A stretch of DNA of 64,000 bases from positions 124,001-188,000 of the forward strand of contig CAZGVO010000003.1 of the NCBI GenBank assembly GCA_964529175.1, read 5' to 3'. This document shows, one piece after another, positions 51,485-60,934 of this stretch; position 1 is the first letter of the stretch; each line of letters opens with the position of its first letter. The translations under genes were made by a program, and so were the position numbers. Source of the DNA: JAAFJM01 sp964529175. Its GTDB lineage: Bacteria > Bacteroidota > Bacteroidia > UKL13-3. The notes beneath the pieces were generated by a model that was not told where the DNA came from, did no database searches, and saw nothing but the letters and a program-made list of their open reading frames with translations.

Positions 51485-52864
51485 ATGAGAGGCGTAGCAG
51501 CAGATATAGCACCTGAAAGTGCAACCAGAAATTTATACATTGAAACTTATGGATGTGCCATGAACTTAGCTGATAGCGAAGTAGTTGCATCTATTATGGC
51601 CGATAAAGGCTTTAAAACTACCACCGATATTCAACAAGCAGATGTTGTTTTTGTAAACACTTGCTCTATAAGAGATAATGCGGAGGCTCACGTTTGGGGA
51701 CGTTTACGCGAAATTAAACACCAAAAGAAAACCAACCCAGGCATGATTGTGGGTGTTTTAGGCTGCATGGCTGAAAGGTTAAAAAATGATTTGTTAGAAA
51801 AAGAACAAATTATAGATATAGTAGTTGGGCCTGATGCTTACCGCGATATTCCAAGGTTAATAGAACAAGTAGAAGATGGGCAAAAAGCCATGAATGTGCT
51901 TTTAAGTAGAGAGGAAACTTATGCCGAAATTGTGCCTGTGCGCTTAAGCAGCAATGGTGTTTCGGCATATATTAGCATTATGCGCGGTTGCGATAATATG
52001 TGCTCTTTCTGTGTGGTTCCTTTTACCCGTGGTAGAGAACGTAGCCGCGATCCTGAATCAATTGTAAACGAAGCCAAAGAATTATATAATCAAGGATATA
52101 AGGAAGTTACGCTTTTGGGACAAAACGTAGATTCGTATAAAATGGAAGACGAAAATGGAAACATTATTTGCACTTTTGCTCAATTATTAGAAAAAGTAGC
52201 ACTCATTGCTCCTGATTTACGTGTTCGTTTTACCTCATCGCATCCAAAAGATATTTCGGACGAAGTACTTTACACCATTAAAAAATACGATAACGTTTGT
52301 AATTATATTCATTTTCCAATGCAATCTGGAAACTCGCGCGTGTTAAAAATGATGAACCGTACTTACGATAGAGAATGGTTTAAAATGCGTTTGGATAAAA
52401 TTAGAGAAGTAATTCCTGATTGTGGTATTTCTACCGATGTTATTACTGGTTTTTGTACCGAAACTGAAGAAGAACATCAAGATACATTGAGTTTATTCGA
52501 TTATGGAAAATTTGATTTTGCGTTTATGTATAAATACAGCGAACGCTCAGGAACTTTAGCTGCACGCAGGTATAAAGACGATATTCCAGAAGAAGTTAAA
52601 GGCCGTAGATTAAGCGAAATAATTGATTTACAGCACAAAAATAGCATCATTAAAAATAATAGCGAAATTGGAACAACCCATATTGTATTGATTGAAGGCA
52701 CTTCAAAAAAATCTGAGTTAGATGCTAAAGGGCGTAACGACCAAAATAAAATTGTAATTTTCCCCATAGAAAACTATAAAAAAGGTCAATATGTTAAAGT
52801 TTTGATTGAACGCGCCACTATTACTAGTTTAATTGGTAAAATTATAGAAGAAGTTAAGTTTTAA
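51485..52864 (+). CDS. miaB: tRNA-2-methylthio-N6-dimethylallyladenosine synthase MiaB
   Basis: 459 residues from ATG 51485; the earlier Met at 51443 falls within the promoter. RNLYIETYGCAMNLADSE starts the UPF0004 domain; the radical-SAM motif is MRGCDNMCSFCVVPFTRGRERSR, and FTSSHPKDIS and a C-terminal TRAM domain follow. MiaB methylthiolates i6A37 of tRNA. A sigma-54 activator gene follows after 15 bp. Confidence 0.95.
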   Translation: MRGVAADIAPESATRNLYIETYGCAMNLADSEVVASIMADKGFKTTTDIQQADVVFVNTCSIRDNAEAHVWGRLREIKHQKKTNPGMIVGVLGCMAERLKNDLLEKEQIIDIVVGPDAYRDIPRLIEQVEDGQKAMNVLLSREETYAEIVPVRLSSNGVSAYISIMRGCDNMCSFCVVPFTRGRERSRDPESIVNEAKELYNQGYKEVTLLGQNVDSYKMEDENGNIICTFAQLLEKVALIAPDLRVRFTSSHPKDISDEVLYTIKKYDNVCNYIHFPMQSGNSRVLKMMNRTYDREWFKMRLDKIREVIPDCGISTDVITGFCTETEEEHQDTLSLFDYGKFDFAFMYKYSERSGTLAARRYKDDIPEEVKGRRLSEIIDLQHKNSIIKNNSEIGTTHIVLIEGTSKKSELDAKGRNDQNKIVIFPIENYKKGQYVKVLIERATITSLIGKIIEEVKF

Positions 52865-52879
52865 GAGCCATTTCAAAAA

Positions 52880-54139
52880 ATGAACATACAAGATATTAAA
52901 CAAAGATTTGAAATAATTGGTAATTCACCATTACTCAATTATGCTTTGCAAACAGCTACTAAAGTAGCTCCAACCGATATTACTGTTTTAATAAATGGCG
53001 AAAGCGGTGTAGGAAAAGAAGCATTTTCAAAGGTTATTCATGCTTTAAGTGCTCGCAAACATGGACCATTTATAGCAGTTAACTGTGGTGCAATTCCTGA
53101 GGGAACAATAGACTCTGAACTTTTTGGACACGAAAAAGGTTCTTTTACAGGTGCAGTTGATACCCGTAAAGGTTATTTTGAAACGGTAAGTGGCGGAACC
53201 ATATTTTTGGATGAAGTAGGCGAATTACCACTAGAAACACAATCTAGGTTATTGCGTATTTTAGAAAGTGGTGAGTTTTTAAAAGTTGGTTCATCAAAAA
53301 CGCAAAAAACCGATGTGCGCGTAATTGCAGCTACTAACCGCGATTTATTAGATTATTCTGCACAAGGTAAGTTTAGAGAAGATTTATATTATCGTTTATC
53401 AACTGTGCCTATTCGCGTACCGCCATTGCGCGAGCGCAAAGAAGATATCAATTTATTGTTTCGTAAATTCAGTGCCGATTTTGCCGAAAAATACAAATCG
53501 AAACCTGTAATGTTAGATGCCGAAGCTCAAAATATGTTAGCAGCTTTTCGCTGGCCAGGAAATATTCGCCAGTTAAAAAATGTGGCGGAACAATTATCGG
53601 TTCTGGATGAAGATAAAAATGTAAATGCTTACGAGTTGGCTCAGGTTTTACCTCCTGAAAGACCAGGATTACCCGCTCTAATGGTTAATCCTGCAGATGC
53701 TAACCAAATGAGTGAACGCGATATTTTTTATAAAGTATTATTTGAGCTAAGAAAAGATTTGAGCGATTTAAAAGGTGTAGTGTTTGAATTGATGCAAAAT
53801 GGTAAAACCAGCATGAATACTGATGATTTTGGAATGAAACCGAATGACAATATGAACAATATTTTCAATCAAGGAGTTTACCAAAATATGAGCAGCCAAT
53901 CCAATAACAATTTAATTGCTACTAACCAATCAGGATTTACCAAACCCAATAATATCATTGAAATTCCTGTCGTTCAAAATCCAGAACCCGAAAGTTTATC
54001 AATTGAACAAAAAGAAATTGAATTGATAAAAAAAGCGTTGGATAAATACCGCGGACGCAGAAAAAAAGCAGCCAACGAATTGGGCATTTCTGAACGTACC
54101 TTGTATAGAAAAATTAAACAATACGATTTAGAAGATTAA
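52880..54139 (+). CDS. Sigma-54-dependent transcriptional activator without receiver domain
   Basis: 419 residues. The AAA+ domain starts at once: Walker A GESGVGKE at 40-47, GSFTGA at 87-92 (the sigma-54 contact loop), Walker B GGTIFLDEVGEL, and the arginine-finger region FREDLYYRLS. An Asn/Met-rich linker (about 290-370) separates it from a Fis-type helix-turn-helix (KKAANELGISERTLYRKIKQY). There is no N-terminal sensor, so control is probably by level or by a partner. It lies between miaB and a lipoprotein gene; the miaB linkage is common in Bacteroidetes. Confidence 0.92.
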   Translation: MNIQDIKQRFEIIGNSPLLNYALQTATKVAPTDITVLINGESGVGKEAFSKVIHALSARKHGPFIAVNCGAIPEGTIDSELFGHEKGSFTGAVDTRKGYFETVSGGTIFLDEVGELPLETQSRLLRILESGEFLKVGSSKTQKTDVRVIAATNRDLLDYSAQGKFREDLYYRLSTVPIRVPPLRERKEDINLLFRKFSADFAEKYKSKPVMLDAEAQNMLAAFRWPGNIRQLKNVAEQLSVLDEDKNVNAYELAQVLPPERPGLPALMVNPADANQMSERDIFYKVLFELRKDLSDLKGVVFELMQNGKTSMNTDDFGMKPNDNMNNIFNQGVYQNMSSQSNNNLIATNQSGFTKPNNIIEIPVVQNPEPESLSIEQKEIELIKKALDKYRGRRKKAANELGISERTLYRKIKQYDLED

Positions 54140-54182
54140 GTTTGGCACAATAATTTCACACATCAATAAAAAATTAAATACC

Positions 54183-54728
54183 ATGAAAAAATTAGGTTTT
54201 ATAGTAGCAGTTGCATTATTAATAGTTAGCAGTTGTAGCTCCATGAAGGGTTTAACCAAGGTAAAAGAACCATTTAGCGGAAGCAGTTATGAAGGTAATA
54301 GACGTTTTTTTAGAGCAACAGGAAGTGGCGAAAGCCGCGATGCAGAAACTGCAAAAAGTAAGGCATTGTTGTTGGCCAAACAAAGGTTAGCCTCATTTGT
54401 GCAAACACAAGTAAACCAAGTAGCTGAAAATTACAGTGCGGAGCGCCAAATTGCCGATAACTTAGGCGATTTCAACACCCGTTTCCAACAATTAACCCGT
54501 GAGGTTTTGAGTCAAACCCTAGTTGATATAGCTATAATTGGCGATAAAACTTACAAAAACGATAAAGGAAATTATATTAGCTACATAGCTTTAGAAGCAA
54601 GAAAAAAAGTGGTTTACGAAAAACTAAAAGAAATATCGTTAAACCGCAAAAACTTAACTCCAGATGATAGAAAAGCCATTGCAGAAATGATTGACAAAGC
54701 TATTAAAGACGCTGATAGCGATAATTAA
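54183..54728 (+). CDS. LPP20-like lipoprotein
   Basis: 181 residues with a lipoprotein signal (LIVSSC, Cys18). The mature domain (FFRATGSGESRDAETAKSKALLLAKQRLASFV, then ISYIALEARKKVVYEKL) has the helix-plus-sheet pattern of LPP20/COG3018-type lipoproteins. Such proteins are often encoded near LpoB/COG3014 genes; here those are 32 kb away. It follows the sigma-54 activator by 43 bp. Confidence 0.75.
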   Translation: MKKLGFIVAVALLIVSSCSSMKGLTKVKEPFSGSSYEGNRRFFRATGSGESRDAETAKSKALLLAKQRLASFVQTQVNQVAENYSAERQIADNLGDFNTRFQQLTREVLSQTLVDIAIIGDKTYKNDKGNYISYIALEARKKVVYEKLKEISLNRKNLTPDDRKAIAEMIDKAIKDADSDN

Positions 54729-54789
54729 TACTTGGCTTTTTGTAAAAATATAAAATATTGCGTTCTTCGTAATTGTGTTTAAAAATACA

Positions 54790-56571
54790 ATGCAAGTTCG
54801 CAATATTTTTTTTTGGTGCCTATTGGTATCCAATTATTGTGTTTTTAGCCAAACAAAAATTAAAGCAAGCTATTATTTTAACAATAATAATGCTGCTAAA
54901 ATAGAAACACAATTAAAACTCCCAACCCAATTTAACGATAGCATTCAAGTGCAACAAATGGCTAATCAAATATTGCTATTTTGTATGCAAAAATCATATA
55001 TCTTAACTGAGGTTAATCCATATTTTATAGCAAAAGATTCTGTTCATTTTATAGTAAATTTAAATCAATCGTTTAAGTGGTTAAAACTAAAAAATCCAAC
55101 CTATGATAACAATTTACTAAGCGCTGCGGGCTTTAACTCTGCCGATTTTAACAACCAAATTTTTAGCCCAGCTATTTACACTCAAAAAGTAAAAAACGCA
55201 TTGAATTGGCTGCAAAATAATTCATTTCCATTTGCTTCGTTTTCTCTCGATTCGGTAATTATTGACTCAAGCACCATTAGCGCAAATATTAAGTTTAACA
55301 AAGGCCCACAAATTATTTTTGATTCTATAAAAATTATTGGCAATGCCAAAATCAGCCCCACTTTTTTAGCCAACTATACTGGTATTAAATTTGGAAAATA
55401 CTATAACGAAAATATTTTAAAACGCACTGATAGCAGGCTTTCAGAGCTTCCTTACCTTGCGTTAAATCAATCTTCTGTAATTTATTTTTATGGAAACAAA
55501 GCCAAGTTAATTACCTATTTAAGTAATAAAAAAGCCAGCAGTTTTGATGGAATAATTGGGTTTGCACCCAATAGCAGTAAGGCTAATAAACTAATAATTA
55601 CAGGTGATTTAAACTTAAAACTACAAAATATTTTAGGGAGTGGCAAAGCACTTGAATTAAATTACCGCAGTTTTTTAAATAATTCGCAAGAACTGAAATT
55701 TAAGTTCAATTATCCTTACATTTTTAATAGTAAAATAGCCCTTGATTATGCACTAAATCTTTTGCTTTACGACACTTCCTTTTTTGATTTACAAAACGAT
55801 TTTGCCTTTCAGTACAGATTAATTGGAACAAACTATTTTAAAGTGTTTTATTCCACACAAAACACATCGCTCATAACTGTAGATACCAATTTTATTAAAA
55901 CCAATAAAACACTTCCTAATATTAATGATGTAAAGAAAGATTTTTATGGCGTGGGTTTAAAATTTACCAAAATTGATTATTTACCAAACCCAAATAAAGG
56001 TTATATTCTAGAAATGGATGTGGCAATTGGAACAAAATCAATTACTAAAAATGCCACCATCAACGCCATCTTATTACAAGGGCAAAATGGCGAAAATTAT
56101 AAACTTTACGATTCCATTAAACTTAATTATACACAGTATAAAGCAACTATAAAGTTTGAAAATTATTTAAAAATTAAACAAAATTGGATATTTAAAACGG
56201 AACTAAACGCGGCTTGGTTTCAAACTGAAAGTCTATTTTTAAACGAACTTTTTCGCATTGGTGGATTAAAAACACTTCGTGGGTTCGATGAACAAAGTAT
56301 ATTTGCAAATAAATTTGCTATAACCAACGCAGAATTAAGGTATTTATTAGGCAAAAACTCCAATGTATTTGCTTTTTATAATCAAGCTTGGTATATAAAC
56401 GAAGTGCCTAAAAATACCATAAAGGACAATCCATTTGGGTTTGGAGCTGGTTTGGTTTTTGAAAGTGGAGCTGGTTTATTTACTTTAGTATATGCAGTTG
56501 GTAAGCAGTTTCAAAATCCGATTGAATTTAACAGTGCCAAAATTCATTTTGGGTATATTAATTATTTTTAG
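54790..56571 (+). CDS. BamA/TamA-superfamily outer-membrane protein
   Basis: 593 residues from ATG 54790, which begins a signal peptide (FFWCLLVSNYCVFSQ); the GTG at 54775 is less likely. One or two POTRA-like domains are visible (GPQIIFDSIKIIGNAKISPTFL), then a barrel with FRIGGLKTLRGFDEQ, the lid-loop RGF motif of the Omp85 family, and an aromatic C-terminal strand. Likely inserts or translocates proteins at the outer membrane, or acts as a surface antigen. Confidence 0.82.
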   Translation: MQVRNIFFWCLLVSNYCVFSQTKIKASYYFNNNNAAKIETQLKLPTQFNDSIQVQQMANQILLFCMQKSYILTEVNPYFIAKDSVHFIVNLNQSFKWLKLKNPTYDNNLLSAAGFNSADFNNQIFSPAIYTQKVKNALNWLQNNSFPFASFSLDSVIIDSSTISANIKFNKGPQIIFDSIKIIGNAKISPTFLANYTGIKFGKYYNENILKRTDSRLSELPYLALNQSSVIYFYGNKAKLITYLSNKKASSFDGIIGFAPNSSKANKLIITGDLNLKLQNILGSGKALELNYRSFLNNSQELKFKFNYPYIFNSKIALDYALNLLLYDTSFFDLQNDFAFQYRLIGTNYFKVFYSTQNTSLITVDTNFIKTNKTLPNINDVKKDFYGVGLKFTKIDYLPNPNKGYILEMDVAIGTKSITKNATINAILLQGQNGENYKLYDSIKLNYTQYKATIKFENYLKIKQNWIFKTELNAAWFQTESLFLNELFRIGGLKTLRGFDEQSIFANKFAITNAELRYLLGKNSNVFAFYNQAWYINEVPKNTIKDNPFGFGAGLVFESGAGLFTLVYAVGKQFQNPIEFNSAKIHFGYINYF

Positions 56572-56574
56572 ATA

Positions 56575-57525
56575 ATGAACTTTAAAAAGTATTTTTTGTG
56601 TATATTTTTATTAAGTGCAATTAACATAGTAATTGCTCAACAAAGCCATATTAATAAAAATATAAATGACTCATTATCAATAAATTACATAGATTCGCTT
56701 TCAGCCAAAATTGAGTCATACTCTTTGCTAGATTCATTACAAAACCAAACTACATTAAATGGTATTTTTAACCCTACTCTTAAACTAAAAGGCATTACAA
56801 ATACATTGGGTTTAACTGAATCAAATATCCAAAGAGATTTACCCTTTTTAAAACAAATAAAAAACGCTCAAACCCATAATAATGCTTGGAAAATATGGTT
56901 TATTTTGAGTATCATTTTATACTTAGCTTTGGTTAGATTAAGTAATCCGCGCAATTTTGAGCAAGCCACCTCAGTGGTATTTGACATGCTATTTCTATCA
57001 ACCATTAATAGGTTAAAAGACTCCAAATTTACTTGGACTTCTTTGCATTTATTCATAATCTATATCCTAAGTTTTTCACTTATTCTAACTCAATTTTTCG
57101 AAAACAATCAAATTTTTAATCAAACAGCCTACGAAATATTGGTTTGGATTATAGCAGGAGCAATTTTAATCATCTACTTAATCAAGTTTATTATCTATTT
57201 TATAGTTGGTTATTTGCTAAACGATATGATTTCGTCAACTAAAATGATAATAAATACCATACAAATAGCAAACTTTTTAAGTTTCGTTTTGTTGGTCTTT
57301 TCAATATTTTATGTTTACATAATTAGTTTACAATTAACACAAACCATCTTTTTTTCAATGGTTGCAATATTTTTTACCGCTATCGTTTATCGTATAGTGA
57401 GGTATTTATTAAATCAAATAAGTAACAGTGCATTGCCATTTTTTTACTTATTTATTTATCTTTGCGCCCTAGAAATTAGTCCTTGGTTAATTTTTATAAA
57501 AATTTTAAATAGCTATTTAAGTTGA
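56575..57525 (+). CDS. DUF4271 membrane protein
   Basis: 316 residues: a signal or first helix, a polar stretch, then about six to seven membrane helices. DUF4271 proteins lie directly before hemD in many Bacteroidetes, and the stop here overlaps the hemD start by 4 bp. Function unknown. The preceding barrel gene ends 3 bp upstream. Confidence 0.75.
   Translation: MNFKKYFLCIFLLSAINIVIAQQSHINKNINDSLSINYIDSLSAKIESYSLLDSLQNQTTLNGIFNPTLKLKGITNTLGLTESNIQRDLPFLKQIKNAQTHNNAWKIWFILSIILYLALVRLSNPRNFEQATSVVFDMLFLSTINRLKDSKFTWTSLHLFIIYILSFSLILTQFFENNQIFNQTAYEILVWIIAGAILIIYLIKFIIYFIVGYLLNDMISSTKMIINTIQIANFLSFVLLVFSIFYVYIISLQLTQTIFFSMVAIFFTAIVYRIVRYLLNQISNSALPFFYLFIYLCALEISPWLIFIKILNSYLS
57433..57464 (+). 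promoter_or_regulatory. Internal promoter for hemD
   Basis: TTG (57433-57435), 21 bp spacer and TATCTTTG (57457-57464), an exact consensus match, inside the 3' end of the DUF4271 gene, about 58 nt before the hemD start. Confidence 0.55.
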
Positions 57526-58280
57526 AAAACACCAAAGTAAAAAGTGTACTTGTATGCCAGCCTAAGCCAGAAACAGAGAAATCTCCGTATTTTGAATTAG
57601 CAAAAAAATATGGCTTAAAAATTGATTTTAGACCATTTATTGAAGTACAGCCACTAACTCCAAAAGAGTTTAGAGCTCAAAAAATAAATATTCTAGACTA
57701 CACGGCAATTATTTTAAACTCCAGAAACTCGGTAGATAATTTCTTCAGAGTTTGTGCAGAGTTAAAGGTAGAAATGCCTATTGAAATGAAGTACTTTTGT
57801 GTAAACGAAAGTATTGCTAATTACTTATCAAAATACATTCAAGTGCGTAAGCGTAAAGTATTTGTTGGTAAAGGCACCGAAACTGAACTTTTTCCTTTAT
57901 TCAAAAGTCATTCAAAAGATAAGTATCTTTTTGCTTGCAGCGATTGGCGTAAACAGGATATTGAAAAGTTTATGAAAAAAAGCAAAATTGCTTTCAAAGA
58001 AGCTTTTTTCTACCGCATAGTTTCTGCTAATTTACAAGATTTAAGCGATGTTAATTATGACATTATAGCTTTTTTCAGTCCTGCAGATATTCGTTCATTA
58101 TTCGAAAATTTTCCAGACTTTGCTCAAAACAAAACTGTTATAGCAGCTTGGGGAGCTACTACCATCAAAGCAATAAAGGATGAGAAATTAACAGCCAATA
58201 TTCAAGCACCAACCCCTGAAACCCCCTCAATGGTAGCTGCAATTGATAAATTTATTATAGAAATTAATAAAGAAAAATAA
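57522..58280 (+). CDS. hemD: Uroporphyrinogen-III synthase
   Basis: 252 residues. VKSVLVCQPKPE begins the first Rossmann-like half; ILNSRNSVDNFFRVC, FYRIVSANL, IIAFFSPADIRSLFENF and VIAAWGATTIKAI follow, matching HemD. It makes uroporphyrinogen III, the cyclic tetrapyrrole precursor of heme. The start is TTG at 57522, overlapping the DUF4271 stop by 4 bp. Confidence 0.88.
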   Translation: MKNTKVKSVLVCQPKPETEKSPYFELAKKYGLKIDFRPFIEVQPLTPKEFRAQKINILDYTAIILNSRNSVDNFFRVCAELKVEMPIEMKYFCVNESIANYLSKYIQVRKRKVFVGKGTETELFPLFKSHSKDKYLFACSDWRKQDIEKFMKKSKIAFKEAFFYRIVSANLQDLSDVNYDIIAFFSPADIRSLFENFPDFAQNKTVIAAWGATTIKAIKDEKLTANIQAPTPETPSMVAAIDKFIIEINKEK

Positions 58281-58308
58281 AACTTTTACACACCTTAATA
58301 TTTTATAT

Positions 58309-58342
58309 AAATGCCTTATTACTAAAAAGTTTTAAGGCATTT
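58309..58342 (+). terminator. Intrinsic terminator after hemD
   Basis: 10 bp perfect stem aaatgcctta / taaggcattt, 14 nt loop, followed by gttttttt; 28 bp beyond the hemD stop. Confidence 0.85.
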
Positions 58343-58413
58343 GTTTTTTTTATGTAACATAAATTATACATAAAATAGAAAATTTCCGTTATAAAATCAG
58401 TCAAGTACGCTTG

Positions 58414-58421
58414 TATATTTG
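58414..58421 (+). promoter_or_regulatory. TAnnTTTG promoter box of the PorP/SprF-like gene
   Basis: TATATTTG, 48 nt upstream of the ATG at 58470. No exact TTG at -33. Confidence 0.45.
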
Positions 58422-58469
58422 AATTAATTAGTTATTATTGAAAATTGTAAAATAAAAAAATCACCATTG

Positions 58470-59483
58470 ATGAAAATAAAATTTACTATACTATTTTTAA
58501 TTGTTGGACTAGCTGGTTTTCAGGCTAAAGCCCAACAAGATCCACAATTCACTCAGTTTATGAACAATAGATTGTTCTACAACCCTGGTTTTGCTGGATC
58601 AACACCAGATAAAATCTGTGTAAATGGAACATACAGAACTCAGTGGGTTGGATATGGTGGAGGTGTAGCTTTTACCCCTGAAATTGCTGGAGCCAAAGCA
58701 GTAGAGGCTGGTAATTCTCCATCTACTCAAAACTTTGGAATTCATGGTAATCTTGGAAGATTTGGTTTAGGCTTGAATATTTGGAATGACCAATTAGGTT
58801 TTTCAAGCACATTAGCACCAACTTTAAGTTTATCGTACATACACCCTTTACTAAATGGAGCTAAATTAGCTGGAGGCTTAGGCGTTGGATTTATTCAAAA
58901 AGGAATTGATGGTTCAAAATTGGTTCCAATTGAATCTGGTGATCCACTAATCCCAACAGGTGATGTTAAAGGCAATAGCTTAAATTTAGATTTTGGTTTA
59001 TATTACACCATGCCACAATTAAGTATATTCAACGATTTTTATTTTGGTGTTTCATCGCTACACATCAATAGTCCAAAAGTGGATTTCAGTAAAGGTAACT
59101 ATACCGGTAATGCAGTTCAAGACAGACATTATTATGTTATGACTGGTGGAACATACAATATTGGTAATATAGATATTGAAGCTAATTTATTATATAAAAC
59201 AGATGCAGTAAAGCATAGTTTCGATTTAAATGCTTTAGGAGTATATCAACAAAGATTAGTTGGAGGATTATCATATAGAACTCCACAAGAATTATCAATA
59301 TTGGCTGGATATAGATTTAATAGTCCATTACAAATAATGTATAGCTACGATTTAATAACCAGCGATATTTTGAAATATAGTTCGGGTTCGCATGAATTAA
59401 CAATTAGATATTGTTTTGGGTTTAAAGTTACTTCGAAACCACCGAAAACAATTTTCCCAATAAAAACTCCAAGAATTTTATAA
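58470..59483 (+). CDS. PorP/SprF family type IX secretion outer-membrane protein
   Basis: 337 residues from ATG 58470. Signal peptide (LIVGLAGFQAKAQ) then QDPQFTQFMNNRLFYNPGFAGS, the diagnostic PorP/SprF start. The rest is a beta-barrel with Gly/aromatic strands and LSILAGYRFNSPLQIMYSYDL. Members help anchor or secrete type B cargo. It precedes gldK by 119 bp; it may be the partner for the type B cargo encoded at 41.2 kb. Confidence 0.92.
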   Translation: MKIKFTILFLIVGLAGFQAKAQQDPQFTQFMNNRLFYNPGFAGSTPDKICVNGTYRTQWVGYGGGVAFTPEIAGAKAVEAGNSPSTQNFGIHGNLGRFGLGLNIWNDQLGFSSTLAPTLSLSYIHPLLNGAKLAGGLGVGFIQKGIDGSKLVPIESGDPLIPTGDVKGNSLNLDFGLYYTMPQLSIFNDFYFGVSSLHINSPKVDFSKGNYTGNAVQDRHYYVMTGGTYNIGNIDIEANLLYKTDAVKHSFDLNALGVYQQRLVGGLSYRTPQELSILAGYRFNSPLQIMYSYDLITSDILKYSSGSHELTIRYCFGFKVTSKPPKTIFPIKTPRIL

Positions 59484-59541
59484 TAAATAAAAATAAATAA
59501 CGTTTAAAAAATATACAATTTACATTTTATTGTTAATAAAC

Positions 59542-59571
59542 TTGTATTTTTCAATAGAAAATATATTTTTG
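59542..59571 (+). promoter_or_regulatory. Promoter of the gldKLMN operon
   Basis: TTG (59542-59544), 19 bp spacer, TATTTTTG (59564-59571): exact Bacteroidetes consensus, 31 nt upstream of the gldK ATG. Confidence 0.7.
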
Positions 59572-59602
59572 CCTTTTAGATTTAATAATTTTTGATAAAA
59601 AA

Positions 59603-60880
59603 ATGAAAAGAATAAACTTGATATTGTTAGCCTTAGTAGCAATTGCATTTGTAGGGTGCAACTCTAATAATGGCGAACTGACTGGTGTTCCAGGACGTAG
59701 ACAGTGGTTCCATCCACAACCAATGGGTACAGTTTATGTGCCAACAGGTTCAATTCATATTGGAGCTACAGAACAAGATGTGCCTATGGCAATGCTTGCG
59801 CCAAACAAACAAATTTCAGTTTCTGCATTCTATATGGATGAAACAGAGATTACAAACAACGAATATCGTCAGTTTGTTTACGCAGTAGTAGATTCGTTTA
59901 TGAGAACCAAACTGGAGTTTACTCAAGAAGTGGATGACGGTTTCGGTAACACGTATCAAGCATTAGACTATACTAAAAAAATTGATAAAAACGCTGATAT
60001 CTCTGCTTTACAAGATATGTATTATAATGAAGCAGAAAGCTATTATCGTCAAAAACAATTAGATGTTAGAAAGTTAGAATATAAATACAATTATATCGAC
60101 TTAAAAGCTGCTGCTGCGCTAAAACGTCAGGACGCCTACAAACGTTCAAGAGCAGACTTTAAAAAAGAGAAAATTGTTAAAATTTATCCAGACACTTTAG
60201 TTTTCATTAGAGACTTTACCTATTCATATAATGAGCCATTATCTCAAGTGTATTTTTGGCATCCAAAATATGATGATTATCCTGCAGTTGGAATTAGCTG
60301 GCACCAAGCTCGCGCATTCTGCTATTGGAGAACTAATCACTTAAATAGTTTCTACACTAACGTTGATGAGCCAACTGTAACTGAATTTAGATTGCCAACT
60401 GAATATGAGTGGGAATATGCTGCTCGTGGTGGAAGAGATCAAAATCACTACCCTTGGGGTAACTATTACGTAAAAAATGCAAAAGGATGTTCTTTAGCTA
60501 ACTACAAACCAGGAAGAGGAGAATATGTATCTGATGGTGGTCATTATCCAATTAGAGTAAATTCTTATTTCCCTAACGACTTTGGTTTATATGACATGAG
60601 TGGAAATGTTGCAGAGTGGACTAGCACAGCCTACGAAACTAATACCAACTTATTCTCGCACGATAATAACCCTGATTACCAATTTGAAGTAAACGAAGAT
60701 GATCCAGACGTAGCAGAAACTATGAAAAGAAAAGTTATTCGTGGTGGTTCATGGAAAGATGTAGCGTATTACTTACAATGCGGTACAAGAACATATGAAT
60801 ACCAAGATAGCTGTAATTCTTACACAGGTTTCCGTTGTGTAATGAGCTATATCGGACGTTCAAACAAAGACAAAAAATAA
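59603..60880 (+). CDS. gldK: T9SS/gliding lipoprotein GldK (PorK)
   Basis: 425 residues: lipoprotein signal (VAIAFVGC, Cys19), then an FGE-sulfatase-like domain with TGSIHIGATEQDVPMA, MDETEITNNEYRQFV, VGISWHQARAFCYWR, RLPTEYEWEYAARGG and FRCVMSY. A GldK-specific insertion with charged helices (residues about 110-200) is present. GldK forms periplasmic rings with GldN at the outer membrane. First gene of gldKLMN. Confidence 0.96.
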   Translation: MKRINLILLALVAIAFVGCNSNNGELTGVPGRRQWFHPQPMGTVYVPTGSIHIGATEQDVPMAMLAPNKQISVSAFYMDETEITNNEYRQFVYAVVDSFMRTKLEFTQEVDDGFGNTYQALDYTKKIDKNADISALQDMYYNEAESYYRQKQLDVRKLEYKYNYIDLKAAAALKRQDAYKRSRADFKKEKIVKIYPDTLVFIRDFTYSYNEPLSQVYFWHPKYDDYPAVGISWHQARAFCYWRTNHLNSFYTNVDEPTVTEFRLPTEYEWEYAARGGRDQNHYPWGNYYVKNAKGCSLANYKPGRGEYVSDGGHYPIRVNSYFPNDFGLYDMSGNVAEWTSTAYETNTNLFSHDNNPDYQFEVNEDDPDVAETMKRKVIRGGSWKDVAYYLQCGTRTYEYQDSCNSYTGFRCVMSYIGRSNKDKK

Positions 60881-60934
60881 TAATCAAATAAATCTAAAAA
60901 AAACAAACCTTTAACAAATTAAAATTAAAAAAAG

